From Pelagibacteraceae bacterium TMED65 (GTDB lineage Bacteria; Pseudomonadota; Alphaproteobacteria; TMED127), in the NCBI GenBank assembly GCA_002167215.1, contig NHDS01000016.1:7938-25400 (forward strand): DNA of 17,463 nucleotides, written 5' to 3'. Shown here piece by piece: positions 7,503-14,725 of this stretch; the first letter of the stretch is position 1; every line of letters starts with the position of its first letter. The translations under genes and the position numbers were made by a program. The notes under the pieces are model-generated. The model saw only the letters and a program-made list of their open reading frames with translations. It was not told the DNA's origin and ran no database searches.

Positions 7503-9781
7503 TTTCAGAAGAACTCGAAAAAACACTTCAGAGAACTCAACAATACGCTCAATCCTTCAATCATCAATATATGACTTTAGAGCACCTTTTGTTGTCTATG
7601 TTAGATGATAACGACGTCTTAAAAGTGATGGAAGCTTGTGTGGTGGATATCAAGAAACTAAAAGATAGCGTGAAAAAGTTTGTAGAATTTAATTTGAAAG
7701 ATCTTGTTGTTGACGGATCTGATAAGGAAATTAAGCCAACTCTTGGTTTTCAGCGAGTCATTCAAAGAGCGGTTATCCACGTGCAATCCTCTGGCAAAGA
7801 TGAGGCTAATGCAACCAATGTTTTAGTAGCTATCTTTAGTGAAAGGGAATCGCACGCAGTATATTTTTTGCAAAAACAGAACCTAAATAGATTAGATGTG
7901 GTTAATTATCTATCACATGGTATTGAAAAGGAATCTAAATTTGAAACTGATACAGATTTAATTGAAGAATCAAATAGTGAAAACGAACCTAAAAAATCTA
8001 ATGAAGTTATTGAAAAATTTTGCGTTGATCTTAACAAAAAAGCGATTGAGGGAAAAATTGATCCAATTATTGGAAGGGATAAAGAGATTTCTAGAACTAT
8101 TCATGTTCTTGCGAGAAGAAATAAAAACAACCCTATTTTTGTAGGTGACCCTGGTGTTGGAAAAACTGCGCTTGCTGAGGGGTTAGCATTGAAAATAACT
8201 AAAAAAGAAGTACCAAATGTCCTATCTGAAGCAAAAATATTTTCATTAGACCTAGGAGCATTATTAGCTGGAACAAAGTTTCGAGGAGATTTTGAGGAGC
8301 GCTTAAAAAAAGTAATGGATTTTTTTAATAAGTTTGAAAATTACATTTTGTTCATAGATGAAATTCATACGCTTATTGGTGCAGGTGGAACAAATTCAGG
8401 TTCAATGGATGCTTCTAATATTTTAAAACCGGCACTAACGAAGGGGACTTTTAAATGTATAGGGTCAACCACTTACAGTGAATATAGAAATTATTTTGAA
8501 AAAGATAGAGCTTTGTGTAGACGATTTCAAAAGATTGATGTTGAAGAACCTTCTATTGAGGATTCAATCAAAATTCTTAAAGGACTTAAGACTTATTATG
8601 AAAACTTCCATAATGTTACATTTGAGGAAGAATGTCCTAAAGAAGCTGTAAACCTCTCGAAAAAGTATTTGATAAATCTCAAATTACCAGATAACGCTCT
8701 AGATGTTCTTGACGAAACAGCTGCTGCAGTAAAAATAAATGATAAAAGACATTCAAAAAAAATTAACAAACTAGATATACAAAATACAGTTTCAAAGATT
8801 GCCAATATTCCTGAAAATAGTATTAAATCTGATGAAAAAGTAAAACTTAAAAACTTGGAACGAGATCTTAAAACCTTAATATTTGGACAAGACAAAGCCA
8901 TAAAAATTGTTTCTTCATCAATAAAATTATCAAAGGTTGGATTAAGAAACAAAGACAAGCCAATAGGATCGTTTTTGTTTTCAGGACCAACTGGTGTTGG
9001 AAAAACAGAACTAACCAAGCAATTGGCTAGTATTATGAAAATGAATTTTGTTAGGTTTGATATGTCTGAGTATATGGAAAGGCATAGTGTATCAAAACTT
9101 ATTGGAGCCCCACCAGGATATGTTGGCTTCGATCAGGGAGGTCTTCTTACGGATGCAATTGATAAAAGTCCTTATTCAGTAGTGCTTTTAGATGAAATAG
9201 AAAAAGCTCATCCAGATCTTTTTAATATTTTACTTCAGGTGATGGATTACGGAAAACTCACAGACCACTTAGGAAAGAAAGTTGATTTTACGAATGTTAT
9301 TTTAATTATGACGAGTAACATTGGTGCTGAGGATTTGATTAAGGAAAATGTCGGCTTCTTGGGGGATAGTGTTGAGAACGATAACGAAAAAGCCGTTAAA
9401 AAGTTTTTCAGTCCTGAATTTAGAAATAGGTTGGATGCCGTAGTAAATTTTGCGATGTTAAGCAAACAAAACTCTATAAAGGTTGTAGATAAATTTTTAA
9501 TGGAATTAGAGTCGATCTTGCTTGAAAAAAACATTTCTTTGAATGTAAGTGAAAACGCCAAATCAAAGATTTTAGAATTGGGCTTTGACGTTATTAACGG
9601 AGCAAGACCCATGGCAAGAATCATTCAAGAAAAAATTAAAGTTCCACTTGCAGAAATAATGTTAAAAAAATCTAATAAGTTAGATAATATAAAAGTTGAT
9701 TTTTGTAATGATAAGAATAAATTTAAATTCTCTTTTACCAATAGTCAAAGAAAACTCGTTACTGTGTTTGCGGAAGACTAA
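7499..9781 (+). CDS. clpA: ATP-dependent Clp protease ATP-binding subunit ClpA
   Basis: ClpA is the hexameric AAA+ unfoldase that feeds substrates into ClpP. From the ATG at 7499 it has 760 residues, close to the E. coli length. The N domain (about 1-145), which binds ClpS, has the paired Clp-N repeat helices. The first AAA module has Walker A GDPGVGKT (216-223) and Walker B ILFIDE (to E288). The second has GPTGVGKT (496-503) and VVLLDE (to E566), with the sensor-2 segment GARPMAR near 704-710. A ClpP-docking tripeptide, VGF, sits at 618-620, the position of IGL in E. coli ClpA. No middle coiled-coil domain is present, which separates it from ClpB and ClpC. Its last 23 bases overlap the convergent FemAB-like gene. 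ClpP is not in this window. Confidence 0.96.
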   Translation: MISEELEKTLQRTQQYAQSFNHQYMTLEHLLLSMLDDNDVLKVMEACVVDIKKLKDSVKKFVEFNLKDLVVDGSDKEIKPTLGFQRVIQRAVIHVQSSGKDEANATNVLVAIFSERESHAVYFLQKQNLNRLDVVNYLSHGIEKESKFETDTDLIEESNSENEPKKSNEVIEKFCVDLNKKAIEGKIDPIIGRDKEISRTIHVLARRNKNNPIFVGDPGVGKTALAEGLALKITKKEVPNVLSEAKIFSLDLGALLAGTKFRGDFEERLKKVMDFFNKFENYILFIDEIHTLIGAGGTNSGSMDASNILKPALTKGTFKCIGSTTYSEYRNYFEKDRALCRRFQKIDVEEPSIEDSIKILKGLKTYYENFHNVTFEEECPKEAVNLSKKYLINLKLPDNALDVLDETAAAVKINDKRHSKKINKLDIQNTVSKIANIPENSIKSDEKVKLKNLERDLKTLIFGQDKAIKIVSSSIKLSKVGLRNKDKPIGSFLFSGPTGVGKTELTKQLASIMKMNFVRFDMSEYMERHSVSKLIGAPPGYVGFDQGGLLTDAIDKSPYSVVLLDEIEKAHPDLFNILLQVMDYGKLTDHLGKKVDFTNVILIMTSNIGAEDLIKENVGFLGDSVENDNEKAVKKFFSPEFRNRLDAVVNFAMLSKQNSIKVVDKFLMELESILLEKNISLNVSENAKSKILELGFDVINGARPMARIIQEKIKVPLAEIMLKKSNKLDNIKVDFCNDKNKFKFSFTNSQRKLVTVFAED

Positions 9782-10892
9782 AAGGAGAATATTTTTTTAA
9801 AAGAGTTGAAGTCTCTACCATCTTATAACTTTCCTGTACTAAAAACTTTTTTATTGGATCTCGTAGAATTTCGTTTCTAAACCAGTGGTTACTATAAGTA
9901 AGGCATGGAAGATATCCTCTGGATATTTTGTGCTCTCCTTGTGCCCCAGCCTCAATTTTTGATAATTTATTTTTTATTGCATAATCAATTGCTTGGTAAT
10001 AACAAAGCTCAAAATGTAAATAAGGAATTTCCTCTAGGCATCCCCAGTATCTTCCATACAGTGTATCTTTTCCTATAAAATGTATTGAGCAGCCTAGAAC
10101 TTTTTGTCCTTGATATGCAGTTACTAAAAGCATTCTTTTTGCCGTTGAAAATTTGATTAATCCTCTAAAAAAATCGTAATTTAAATAAGGTCTAGACCAT
10201 TTTTTATCAATGGTATTTAAATAACACTTATAAAGTAAAATTATGTCACCTTCCTTTATCATTTCTCCTTCTTTGTGAACAAATGAGATATTTTTTTCTT
10301 TTAAGGAGTTTCGCTCTTTCAATATACTTTTTTTTTTCCTGCTTTTCATAGTATCCAAATAATCTTGAAAACTAGAAAAAGAATGATTTGTCCAATGATA
10401 TTGAATTCCTATTCTTTGAAAAAAATTATAATTTTTCAATATATTTGAAATATTTTGATTTACAAAATTTATGTGAAACGAAGATGTCTCGGATTTTCTT
10501 AGGAATTCTTGAAGTGGTTGAATAATATTTTCAATATCAATTGATTCTTTTGAGTAAATAAATTTAGATCTATTTACTGGTGTAAAGGGTATCGCAGATA
10601 AATATTTTGGAAAGTAGTCAGAACCAACTTGATAATAAGCTTGTTCAAAAGCTTGATCAAAAATATATTCACCCTGTGAATTTAATTTTTTAAAATTTGG
10701 AATAAAACCAATAATCTCATTGTCTTTTTCAATTATTAAATGTTTAGGGATCCATCCTGTATCTTTACTTGTACAGTTTGTGTCTTCGAGAAGCTTAAAA
10801 AAACTATACGTTAGAAACGGAGATGAATCTTTAAAATTTTTCAAACAAAAGTCTTTAGCTTGTTCAATACTATCGATGGTTTCCAACTTCAT
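9759..10892 (-). CDS. FemAB/GNAT-like protein of the COG3146 type
   Basis: This 377-residue protein matches the alphaproteobacterial peptidogalycan biosynthesis/GNAT-like family (COG3146, FemAB_like in Pfam). Recognisable blocks in order are SPFLTYSFFKLLEDT near residue 24, TGWIPKHLIIE, SQGEYIFDQAFEQAYY, YFPKYLSAIPFTPV, the Lys/Arg-rich SRKKKSILKERNSL near the middle, and GRYWGCLEEIPYLHFELCYYQAIDYAI followed by EAGAQGEHKISRGYLP toward the C-terminus. Homologues carry two GNAT-like folds. The substrate is not known, and an aminoacyl or acyl transfer role in the envelope is only suggested by the family name. It is the last gene of a - strand run, 9 bases after the RidA-like gene. Its 3' end runs 23 bases into clpA on the opposite strand. 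Confidence 0.85.
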   Translation of the reverse strand: MKLETIDSIEQAKDFCLKNFKDSSPFLTYSFFKLLEDTNCTSKDTGWIPKHLIIEKDNEIIGFIPNFKKLNSQGEYIFDQAFEQAYYQVGSDYFPKYLSAIPFTPVNRSKFIYSKESIDIENIIQPLQEFLRKSETSSFHINFVNQNISNILKNYNFFQRIGIQYHWTNHSFSSFQDYLDTMKSRKKKSILKERNSLKEKNISFVHKEGEMIKEGDIILLYKCYLNTIDKKWSRPYLNYDFFRGLIKFSTAKRMLLVTAYQGQKVLGCSIHFIGKDTLYGRYWGCLEEIPYLHFELCYYQAIDYAIKNKLSKIEAGAQGEHKISRGYLPCLTYSNHWFRNEILRDPIKKFLVQESYKMVETSTLLKKYSPFSLPQTQ

Positions 10893-10901
10893 ATATTATA
10901 A

Positions 10902-11378
10902 TTAAGATATGGAAAATATTGCTTCTATTTCAACAAGTGAATTCAAAGGCAAACTTGAAACTCCAATAGCAACTCTGCTGTGATACCCTTCCTCTCCGAG
11001 CACTTTAACTATCAAGTCTGAGGAAAAGTTTAATATTTTTGGATGATCAGGAAATCCATCCTCGCAATTAAAATATCCTTTAAGGCTACAACATTTAATC
11101 TTTTTTATAATAGTATCATTTTCTTTAACACAGTCACACAGATTCCAAAGTAAATTGGAAGTAGTAAGCTCAACTGCTGATTGAAGGAGAGTTAGATTAG
11201 TATCTTTTTTAATCTTTCCTGTATATCTTATTCCTTGATTTGTTAATGGTAACTGTCCTGAAATAAAAACAAAATTATTACTTAGGATAAATGGCTTGTA
11301 GTTAGCTAAGGTTTTATTTTTTGATAGATTTCTATCTATTTTTAAAGAAATTAGTTTGGTTTCTAAAAAATCATTCAT
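10902..11378 (-). CDS. RidA-like (YjgF/YER057c/UK114) protein
   Basis: This 158-residue protein belongs to the Rid superfamily of trimeric chorismate-mutase-like folds. It has the family core: [49 protein letters not shown] and the C-terminal [25 protein letters not shown]. The arginine in HSRVAIG corresponds to the conserved active-site Arg that binds the substrate carboxylate in RidA. Canonical RidA hydrolyses reactive enamine/imine intermediates from PLP enzymes. This longer form, with about 30 extra N-terminal residues, is an alphaproteobacterial subgroup whose substrate is not firmly known. The start overlaps the NrdJb-like gene by 8 bases and the next gene follows after 9, so all three are likely co-transcribed. 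No clear Shine-Dalgarno is visible, which suggests translational coupling. Confidence 0.88.
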   Translation of the reverse strand: MNDFLETKLISLKIDRNLSKNKTLANYKPFILSNNFVFISGQLPLTNQGIRYTGKIKKDTNLTLLQSAVELTTSNLLWNLCDCVKENDTIIKKIKCCSLKGYFNCEDGFPDHPKILNFSSDLIVKVLGEEGYHSRVAIGVSSLPLNSLVEIEAIFSIS

Positions 11379-12207
11379 CTATTGTATGATTGCAAGTAAG
11401 ACATTTAATTTTTTTTGCGTATTTGTATAAAGTAAAGTTACCACATTTATCGCATGGATCGCCTTCGAATTTGTAATCATTTTGAATCCTTTGAGTTTGT
11501 GTCTTTTCATTTTCATTGGTTATCAATGTAAGATTATTGTCAAAGACTTTTTTTCTGATGTATCCCTTGCTTGCAAATTCTTTAAGAACAATCTCTGCAT
11601 CTTTGTTTTTATTTTTTACATATTCATTTGGAATTAATTCAGTAGTTTCGCTCCGATCATGATTGCTAAAATCGTCTCTTCCTAGATATGAAATTGCTAA
11701 TTCTTTAAAAATATAATCTAACACTGAAGTTGAGAATTTGATTTCTGTGTTTCCATGTACTTCTCCACTTGGTTCAAAACGGGTAAACGTAAATGCTTCT
11801 ACAAACTCCTCTAAAGGCACTCCATATTGCAAGCCAATTGAAACTGCTATTGCAAAATTATTCATAAGGCTTCTAAATGCAGCTCCCTCTTTGTGCATAT
11901 CTATAAATATTTCTCCAATAGAGCCGTCCATATATTCGCCTGTCCTCAGATAAACTTTATGTTTGTTAATTGATGCTTTTTGTGTATAACCTTTTCTCCG
12001 ATGTGGTAGTTTCCTTCTTATCACATTAGATAGTTGTTCATTATCACTATCCTTCAAACTATTTATTTGATCAGCTAATAGCTTTTTGTCTTTTTCAATT
12101 CTTTTTAAGATGCTAGTTTTATTTGAATCGTTTATCGACAAAGCGTGTTTTTGAAATTTATCAATAAAATTGTCGATAAAGTTTTTTAAATCGTTATATT
12201 TATCCAT
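11371..12207 (-). CDS. Stand-alone C-terminal part of class II (B12-dependent) ribonucleotide reductase, NrdJb-like
   Basis: The 278 residues match only the region after the catalytic barrel of NrdJ. Residues 1-65 are polar and unrecognised. Residues 67-177 carry the highly conserved block: [65 protein letters not shown] and [15 protein letters not shown]. After a variable linker comes a zinc-ribbon-like end with Cys 252, 255, 269 and 272. No catalytic-barrel motif is present, and no room is left for one: the upstream neighbour starts 26 bases away on the other strand. In Pseudomonas aeruginosa class II reductase is naturally split into adjacent NrdJa and NrdJb, both needed for activity. Here the nrdJa partner is not adjacent. 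The protein may pair with a distant NrdJa, or it may be a diverged paralogue with another role. Confidence 0.8.
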   Translation of the reverse strand: MDKYNDLKNFIDNFIDKFQKHALSINDSNKTSILKRIEKDKKLLADQINSLKDSDNEQLSNVIRRKLPHRRKGYTQKASINKHKVYLRTGEYMDGSIGEIFIDMHKEGAAFRSLMNNFAIAVSIGLQYGVPLEEFVEAFTFTRFEPSGEVHGNTEIKFSTSVLDYIFKELAISYLGRDDFSNHDRSETTELIPNEYVKNKNKDAEIVLKEFASKGYIRKKVFDNNLTLITNENEKTQTQRIQNDYKFEGDPCDKCGNFTLYKYAKKIKCLTCNHTIDE

Positions 12208-12233
12208 ATAAATTATTAATTTAAATATATCTT
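12208..12233. promoter_or_regulatory. Minimal AT-rich divergent gap between the NrdJb-like and NDUFA12 genes
   Basis: Only 26 bases, almost all A or T, separate two divergent start codons. Several -10-like sequences can be read on both strands (for example TATAAA at 12207-12212), and neither gene has a visible Shine-Dalgarno. Promoter elements for at least one direction must lie within coding sequence, and the leaders must be very short or absent. No specific promoter can be chosen by eye. Confidence 0.35.
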
Positions 12234-12599
12234 ATGAGTCTATCATATAATTCTTGGTTTTTTAAAATATATTGCAATATTTTTGCAAAAAGAATAGGAG
12301 AAGATTCATATGGAAATCTTTATTACGAGAAAAAGAACGTGTCTAATAAAAATAATTTTAGACAAAGACGCCTAGTGATTTATAATGGTGTTGTAGAAGC
12401 CAGTAAGATTCCCCAAGAGTGGAATGCATGGTTGCATCATATGACTGATAAAGTACCGGAAAAGAACAATAAGGATATGCCTGCTTGGGTAAAAGAACAC
12501 GTTCCAAACCTTACTGGAACACCATTTGCTTATGAATATAAAGACAAGAAAGATTCGACAAAAATTAAAAATACTTATTCCATTTGGAAACCCAAATGA
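12234..12599 (+). CDS. NDUFA12-family accessory subunit of NADH:ubiquinone oxidoreductase (complex I)
   Basis: This 121-residue protein is the bacterial homologue of mitochondrial NDUFA12 (B17.2), one of the few supernumerary complex I subunits shared with Alphaproteobacteria. Visible hallmarks are the start with a Trp-Phe pair (SWFFKIYCNIFAKRIGEDSYGN), NLYYEKK, RRLVIYNGVVEASKIPQEWNAWLHHM and a short C-terminal tail (PNLTGTPFAYEY) of the kind seen in homologues. It binds the peripheral arm of complex I on the cytoplasmic side and aids assembly or stability. The nuo core genes are not in this window, as is usual for alphaproteobacteria, where this gene sits apart with MlaD and DUF2155 genes. 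It overlaps the following mlaD by four bases (ATGA). Confidence 0.92.
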   Translation: MSLSYNSWFFKIYCNIFAKRIGEDSYGNLYYEKKNVSNKNNFRQRRLVIYNGVVEASKIPQEWNAWLHHMTDKVPEKNNKDMPAWVKEHVPNLTGTPFAYEYKDKKDSTKIKNTYSIWKPK

Positions 12600-13036
12600 A
12601 TTTGAGAATTAAAAAATTTATCTTTGGGCTAGTCACTTTCATAATCTTACTAAATCTTATTTTTTCAAAGAAAGAAGTAAATAATAAGGACTACTCTAGC
12701 TATGTTGCATCATTTAATAAAATAGATGGAGTGGGGATTGGAACTGAAGTTATGATTTCAGGAATAAAAGTTGGACAAGTTAATAATATTACAATAGATA
12801 AAAACTATCCTCAGATTTCTTTCAATGTACAAAAAGATTTATTTATTTCAGATGATTCGTCAATTTCAATCCAAACTGATGGTTTGTTTGGTAAGAAATT
12901 TCTCTTAATTGAAGTTGGAGGTAGCGAAAATAACTTGAAAAATGGGGATAAATTTTCTTTCACAGAAGACTCTATTGTAATTGAGGATTTATTAGAAAAA
13001 ATCATAGAAATTGGAGAAAAAAATAAACTATTATGA
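12596..13036 (+). CDS. mlaD: MCE-domain protein MlaD, first copy
   Basis: This 146-residue, single-MCE-domain protein resembles MlaD, the periplasmic ring subunit of the Mla phospholipid transporter, anchored in the inner membrane. An N-terminal membrane helix spans about 6-23. The MCE domain (about 35-110) has SFNKIDGVGIGTEVMISG, IKVGQVNNI and TDGLFGKKFLLIEVGG. The C-terminal segment NGDKFSFTEDSIVIEDLLEKII is the end typical of alphaproteobacterial MlaD. The start is the ATG at 12596, within the NDUFA12 stop, with a GGA 7 bases before it. A longer frame from a TTG at 12584 adds only METQ and is unlikely. It overlaps the second mlaD by four bases. The MlaE permease and MlaF ATPase are not in the window. 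Confidence 0.88.
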   Translation: MNLRIKKFIFGLVTFIILLNLIFSKKEVNNKDYSSYVASFNKIDGVGIGTEVMISGIKVGQVNNITIDKNYPQISFNVQKDLFISDDSSISIQTDGLFGKKFLLIEVGGSENNLKNGDKFSFTEDSIVIEDLLEKIIEIGEKNKLL

Positions 13037-13482
13037 AGAATAACTACATTGAATCTATATTAGGCGGAATTACTTTGATAATAGCATCGTTATTTCTACT
13101 AAAATTTATTTTTGTTAATACGGATAAGTCTTTAGACAGCTCATACATATTATACGCCAAATTCCTAAAAGTCGGTGGTGTAATGATAGGAAACGATGTT
13201 AAGTTAAGCGGTGTAAAAGTAGGTGTTGTGTCTGATGTAAAATTAGATGAAGATTACATGGCGGAGGTAGAATTTAAAATTTACTCAGATATAAAAATTC
13301 CTACCAAAGTGATTATTACGGTTTCTAATGATGGTATATTAGGCAATAAGTATTTATCAATAACACCATTAAACAGGGATTCAGAAGATTACCTTAATGC
13401 TAGAAGCGAAATAAAGAATGTTAAGGATTTTGAATCAATTGAGGATCAAGTAAGTAAAATAATTTTTTTAGCAACGCAATAG
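13033..13482 (+). CDS. mlaD: MCE-domain protein MlaD, second copy in tandem
   Basis: This is a second 149-residue single-MCE protein directly after the first, beginning at an ATGA overlap. It has a membrane helix at about 8-27, then an MCE domain (about 38-112) with KFLKVGGVMIGNDVKLSGVK, VGVVSDVKLDEDYMAEVEF and SNDGILGNKYLSITP. The two copies align throughout but differ at most positions, so the duplication is old or the second copy has another origin. The C-terminus (KDFESIEDQVSKIIFL) differs from the TEDSIVIEDLLEKII end of the first copy. MlaD forms hexameric rings. A mixed ring, or two separate rings serving different partners, are both possible. It is followed after one base by a small conserved gene. 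Confidence 0.87.
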   Translation: MKNNYIESILGGITLIIASLFLLKFIFVNTDKSLDSSYILYAKFLKVGGVMIGNDVKLSGVKVGVVSDVKLDEDYMAEVEFKIYSDIKIPTKVIITVSNDGILGNKYLSITPLNRDSEDYLNARSEIKNVKDFESIEDQVSKIIFLATQ

Positions 13483-13483
13483 A

Positions 13484-13708
13484 ATGAATAAAGGTTCAAA
13501 TAAAGAATTTTTGTGGATTGATAAATCAAAAAAGGTTATTTCGTGTGAGGAGACAAACAAAGTTTTAAATGAAAACTTTCTAGAAGTTTCTATGTTGATC
13601 CAAAATACATACGATGATGCAGTTCTGCTAGGCTGTGACGAGGATGATTTTAAAAATAAATTAACTGATTTATTGTCAAGCTTAGAATTTTCAATTGGTA
13701 AAGAATGA
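13484..13708 (+). CDS. Small conserved hypothetical protein
   Basis: The 74-residue soluble acidic protein starts one base after the second mlaD stop and overlaps the DUF2155 gene by four bases, so it is almost certainly a translated operon member. It begins with FLWIDKSKKVISCEETNKVLNENFLEV and continues MLIQNTYDDAVLLGCDEDDFKNKLTDLLSSL. I recall similar short alphaproteobacterial hypothetical proteins with the pattern WIDK-DGKPVSC, then KVLNEN, then FEDAVLMGCDE. This resemblance is from memory and has not been searched. No signal peptide or membrane segment is seen, and it is predicted to be mostly helical. Its function is unknown. The position between mlaD and DUF2155 hints at an envelope-related role but does not prove it. 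Confidence 0.7.
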   Translation: MNKGSNKEFLWIDKSKKVISCEETNKVLNENFLEVSMLIQNTYDDAVLLGCDEDDFKNKLTDLLSSLEFSIGKE

Positions 13709-14094
13709 AACTATTTTTAGTTTTACATTTTTTTTGTATCTTATTTTTTAATTATTCAGCTTCACAAGAAATCAGTTGTCAGGGAGCCATCCTGAGAATT
13801 TTAAATAAAACAACTAATGAGAAAGTTTTTTTTACAGTACCAGTCTCTCAAACCATTGAACTTGAAAATTCAAATATAATTGTGCATAAGTGCGTTAAAA
13901 TAGAAAATAAAAGTAAAAATGAAGAAATTGCTTTAATCACGCATAATTATAATGAGTTAGTAGGTTCAGAAAATAATTTTTTTGGATGGATATTCAAATC
14001 TTCTCAATATCTAAATTCACCAAAAAACCCATTGTATGATATAAAACTTCAGGAATGTTTGGAAGAAGACCCAATATTTCTTAAAAATAATTAG
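13705..14094 (+). CDS. DUF2155 family secreted protein
   Basis: This 129-residue exported protein begins with a typical signal peptide (MKLFLVLHFFCILFFNYSASQ), with cleavage likely after residues 19-21. The mature part follows the DUF2155 pattern: AILRILNKTTNEKVFFTVPVSQTIE, then an IIVHKCVKIE strand, then FFGWIFKSSQYLNSPKNPLYDIKLQEC. Four Cys are present in the mature region or near it, two of them in conserved positions (HKC and QEC), consistent with a periplasmic disulfide. The family is almost restricted to Alphaproteobacteria and has no established function. It usually lies next to NDUFA12, mlaD or aat, as here. The gene is the end of the NDUFA12-mlaD operon and stops one base before the convergent aat gene. 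Confidence 0.88.
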   Translation: MKLFLVLHFFCILFFNYSASQEISCQGAILRILNKTTNEKVFFTVPVSQTIELENSNIIVHKCVKIENKSKNEEIALITHNYNELVGSENNFFGWIFKSSQYLNSPKNPLYDIKLQECLEEDPIFLKNN

Positions 14095-14095
14095 C

Positions 14096-14722
14096 TTATT
14101 CAAAATAATCAAATGATAATTTATTCAATTTCTTTTGAAAACTTACCATTTTTGAATCTTTGTTTTGTTGAAGAATCTTTTGGTATTCCAACTTTGTAAT
14201 TTTTTTTGTTCCAAACTGTTTTAAGTGTTCAGAGTAAAATTGTGTATCTATAAATTTACAATCATTTTGTTTAAGCAAAGCCGCCAGATAAACCAGTGCA
14301 ACCTTACTTGCATTTTTTTCTAAACTAAACATACTCTCACCACAAAATATTTTTCCAATAATAATGCCATACAGTCCTCCAACTAATTTTTCTTCTTTAA
14401 AACACTCAATAGATTTTGCAAATCCTAATTTATGAAGCTCGATATAATTTTCTATAATTTGTTTATTTATCCATGAACTTTTTCTAAATTTATTTTTTGA
14501 ACAAAGTTTAATGACCTCTTGAAAACATGTATTTATTTTTATGTTATATTTATTTTGCTTAATTACTTTTTTCAAACTTTTAGTTACCTTAAATTCTTTT
14601 AAATCTATAATACCTCTTTCTTTTGGTTCTACCCAGTAAATGTATGGATCATAATTAGAGTCTGACATTGGAAAGAGTCCCTTTTCATAAGCCTTTAAAA
14701 CTAAATCTGTTGAAAGGAACAT
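14096..14722 (-). CDS. aat: Leucyl/phenylalanyl-tRNA--protein transferase
   Basis: Aat transfers Leu or Phe from aminoacyl-tRNA to proteins with N-terminal Lys or Arg, making N-degrons for ClpS-ClpAP. The 208-residue protein has the alphaproteobacterial form with a short N-terminus, beginning STDLVLKAYEKGLFPM. It continues with YIYWVEPKERGIIDL, SSWINKQIIENYIELHKLGFAKSIE, the hallmark LVGGLYGIIIGKIFCGESMFS, then NASKVALVYLAALL and FIDTQFYSEHLKQFGTKKI. These cover the aminoacyl-tRNA pocket and the GNAT-like core. It lies 3 bases after accC in the - strand run and ends one base from the convergent DUF2155 gene. The targets of the pathway are recognised by the ClpS and ClpA encoded in the same window. 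Confidence 0.95.
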   Translation of the reverse strand: MFLSTDLVLKAYEKGLFPMSDSNYDPYIYWVEPKERGIIDLKEFKVTKSLKKVIKQNKYNIKINTCFQEVIKLCSKNKFRKSSWINKQIIENYIELHKLGFAKSIECFKEEKLVGGLYGIIIGKIFCGESMFSLEKNASKVALVYLAALLKQNDCKFIDTQFYSEHLKQFGTKKITKLEYQKILQQNKDSKMVSFQKKLNKLSFDYFE

Positions 14723-14725
14723 GTC

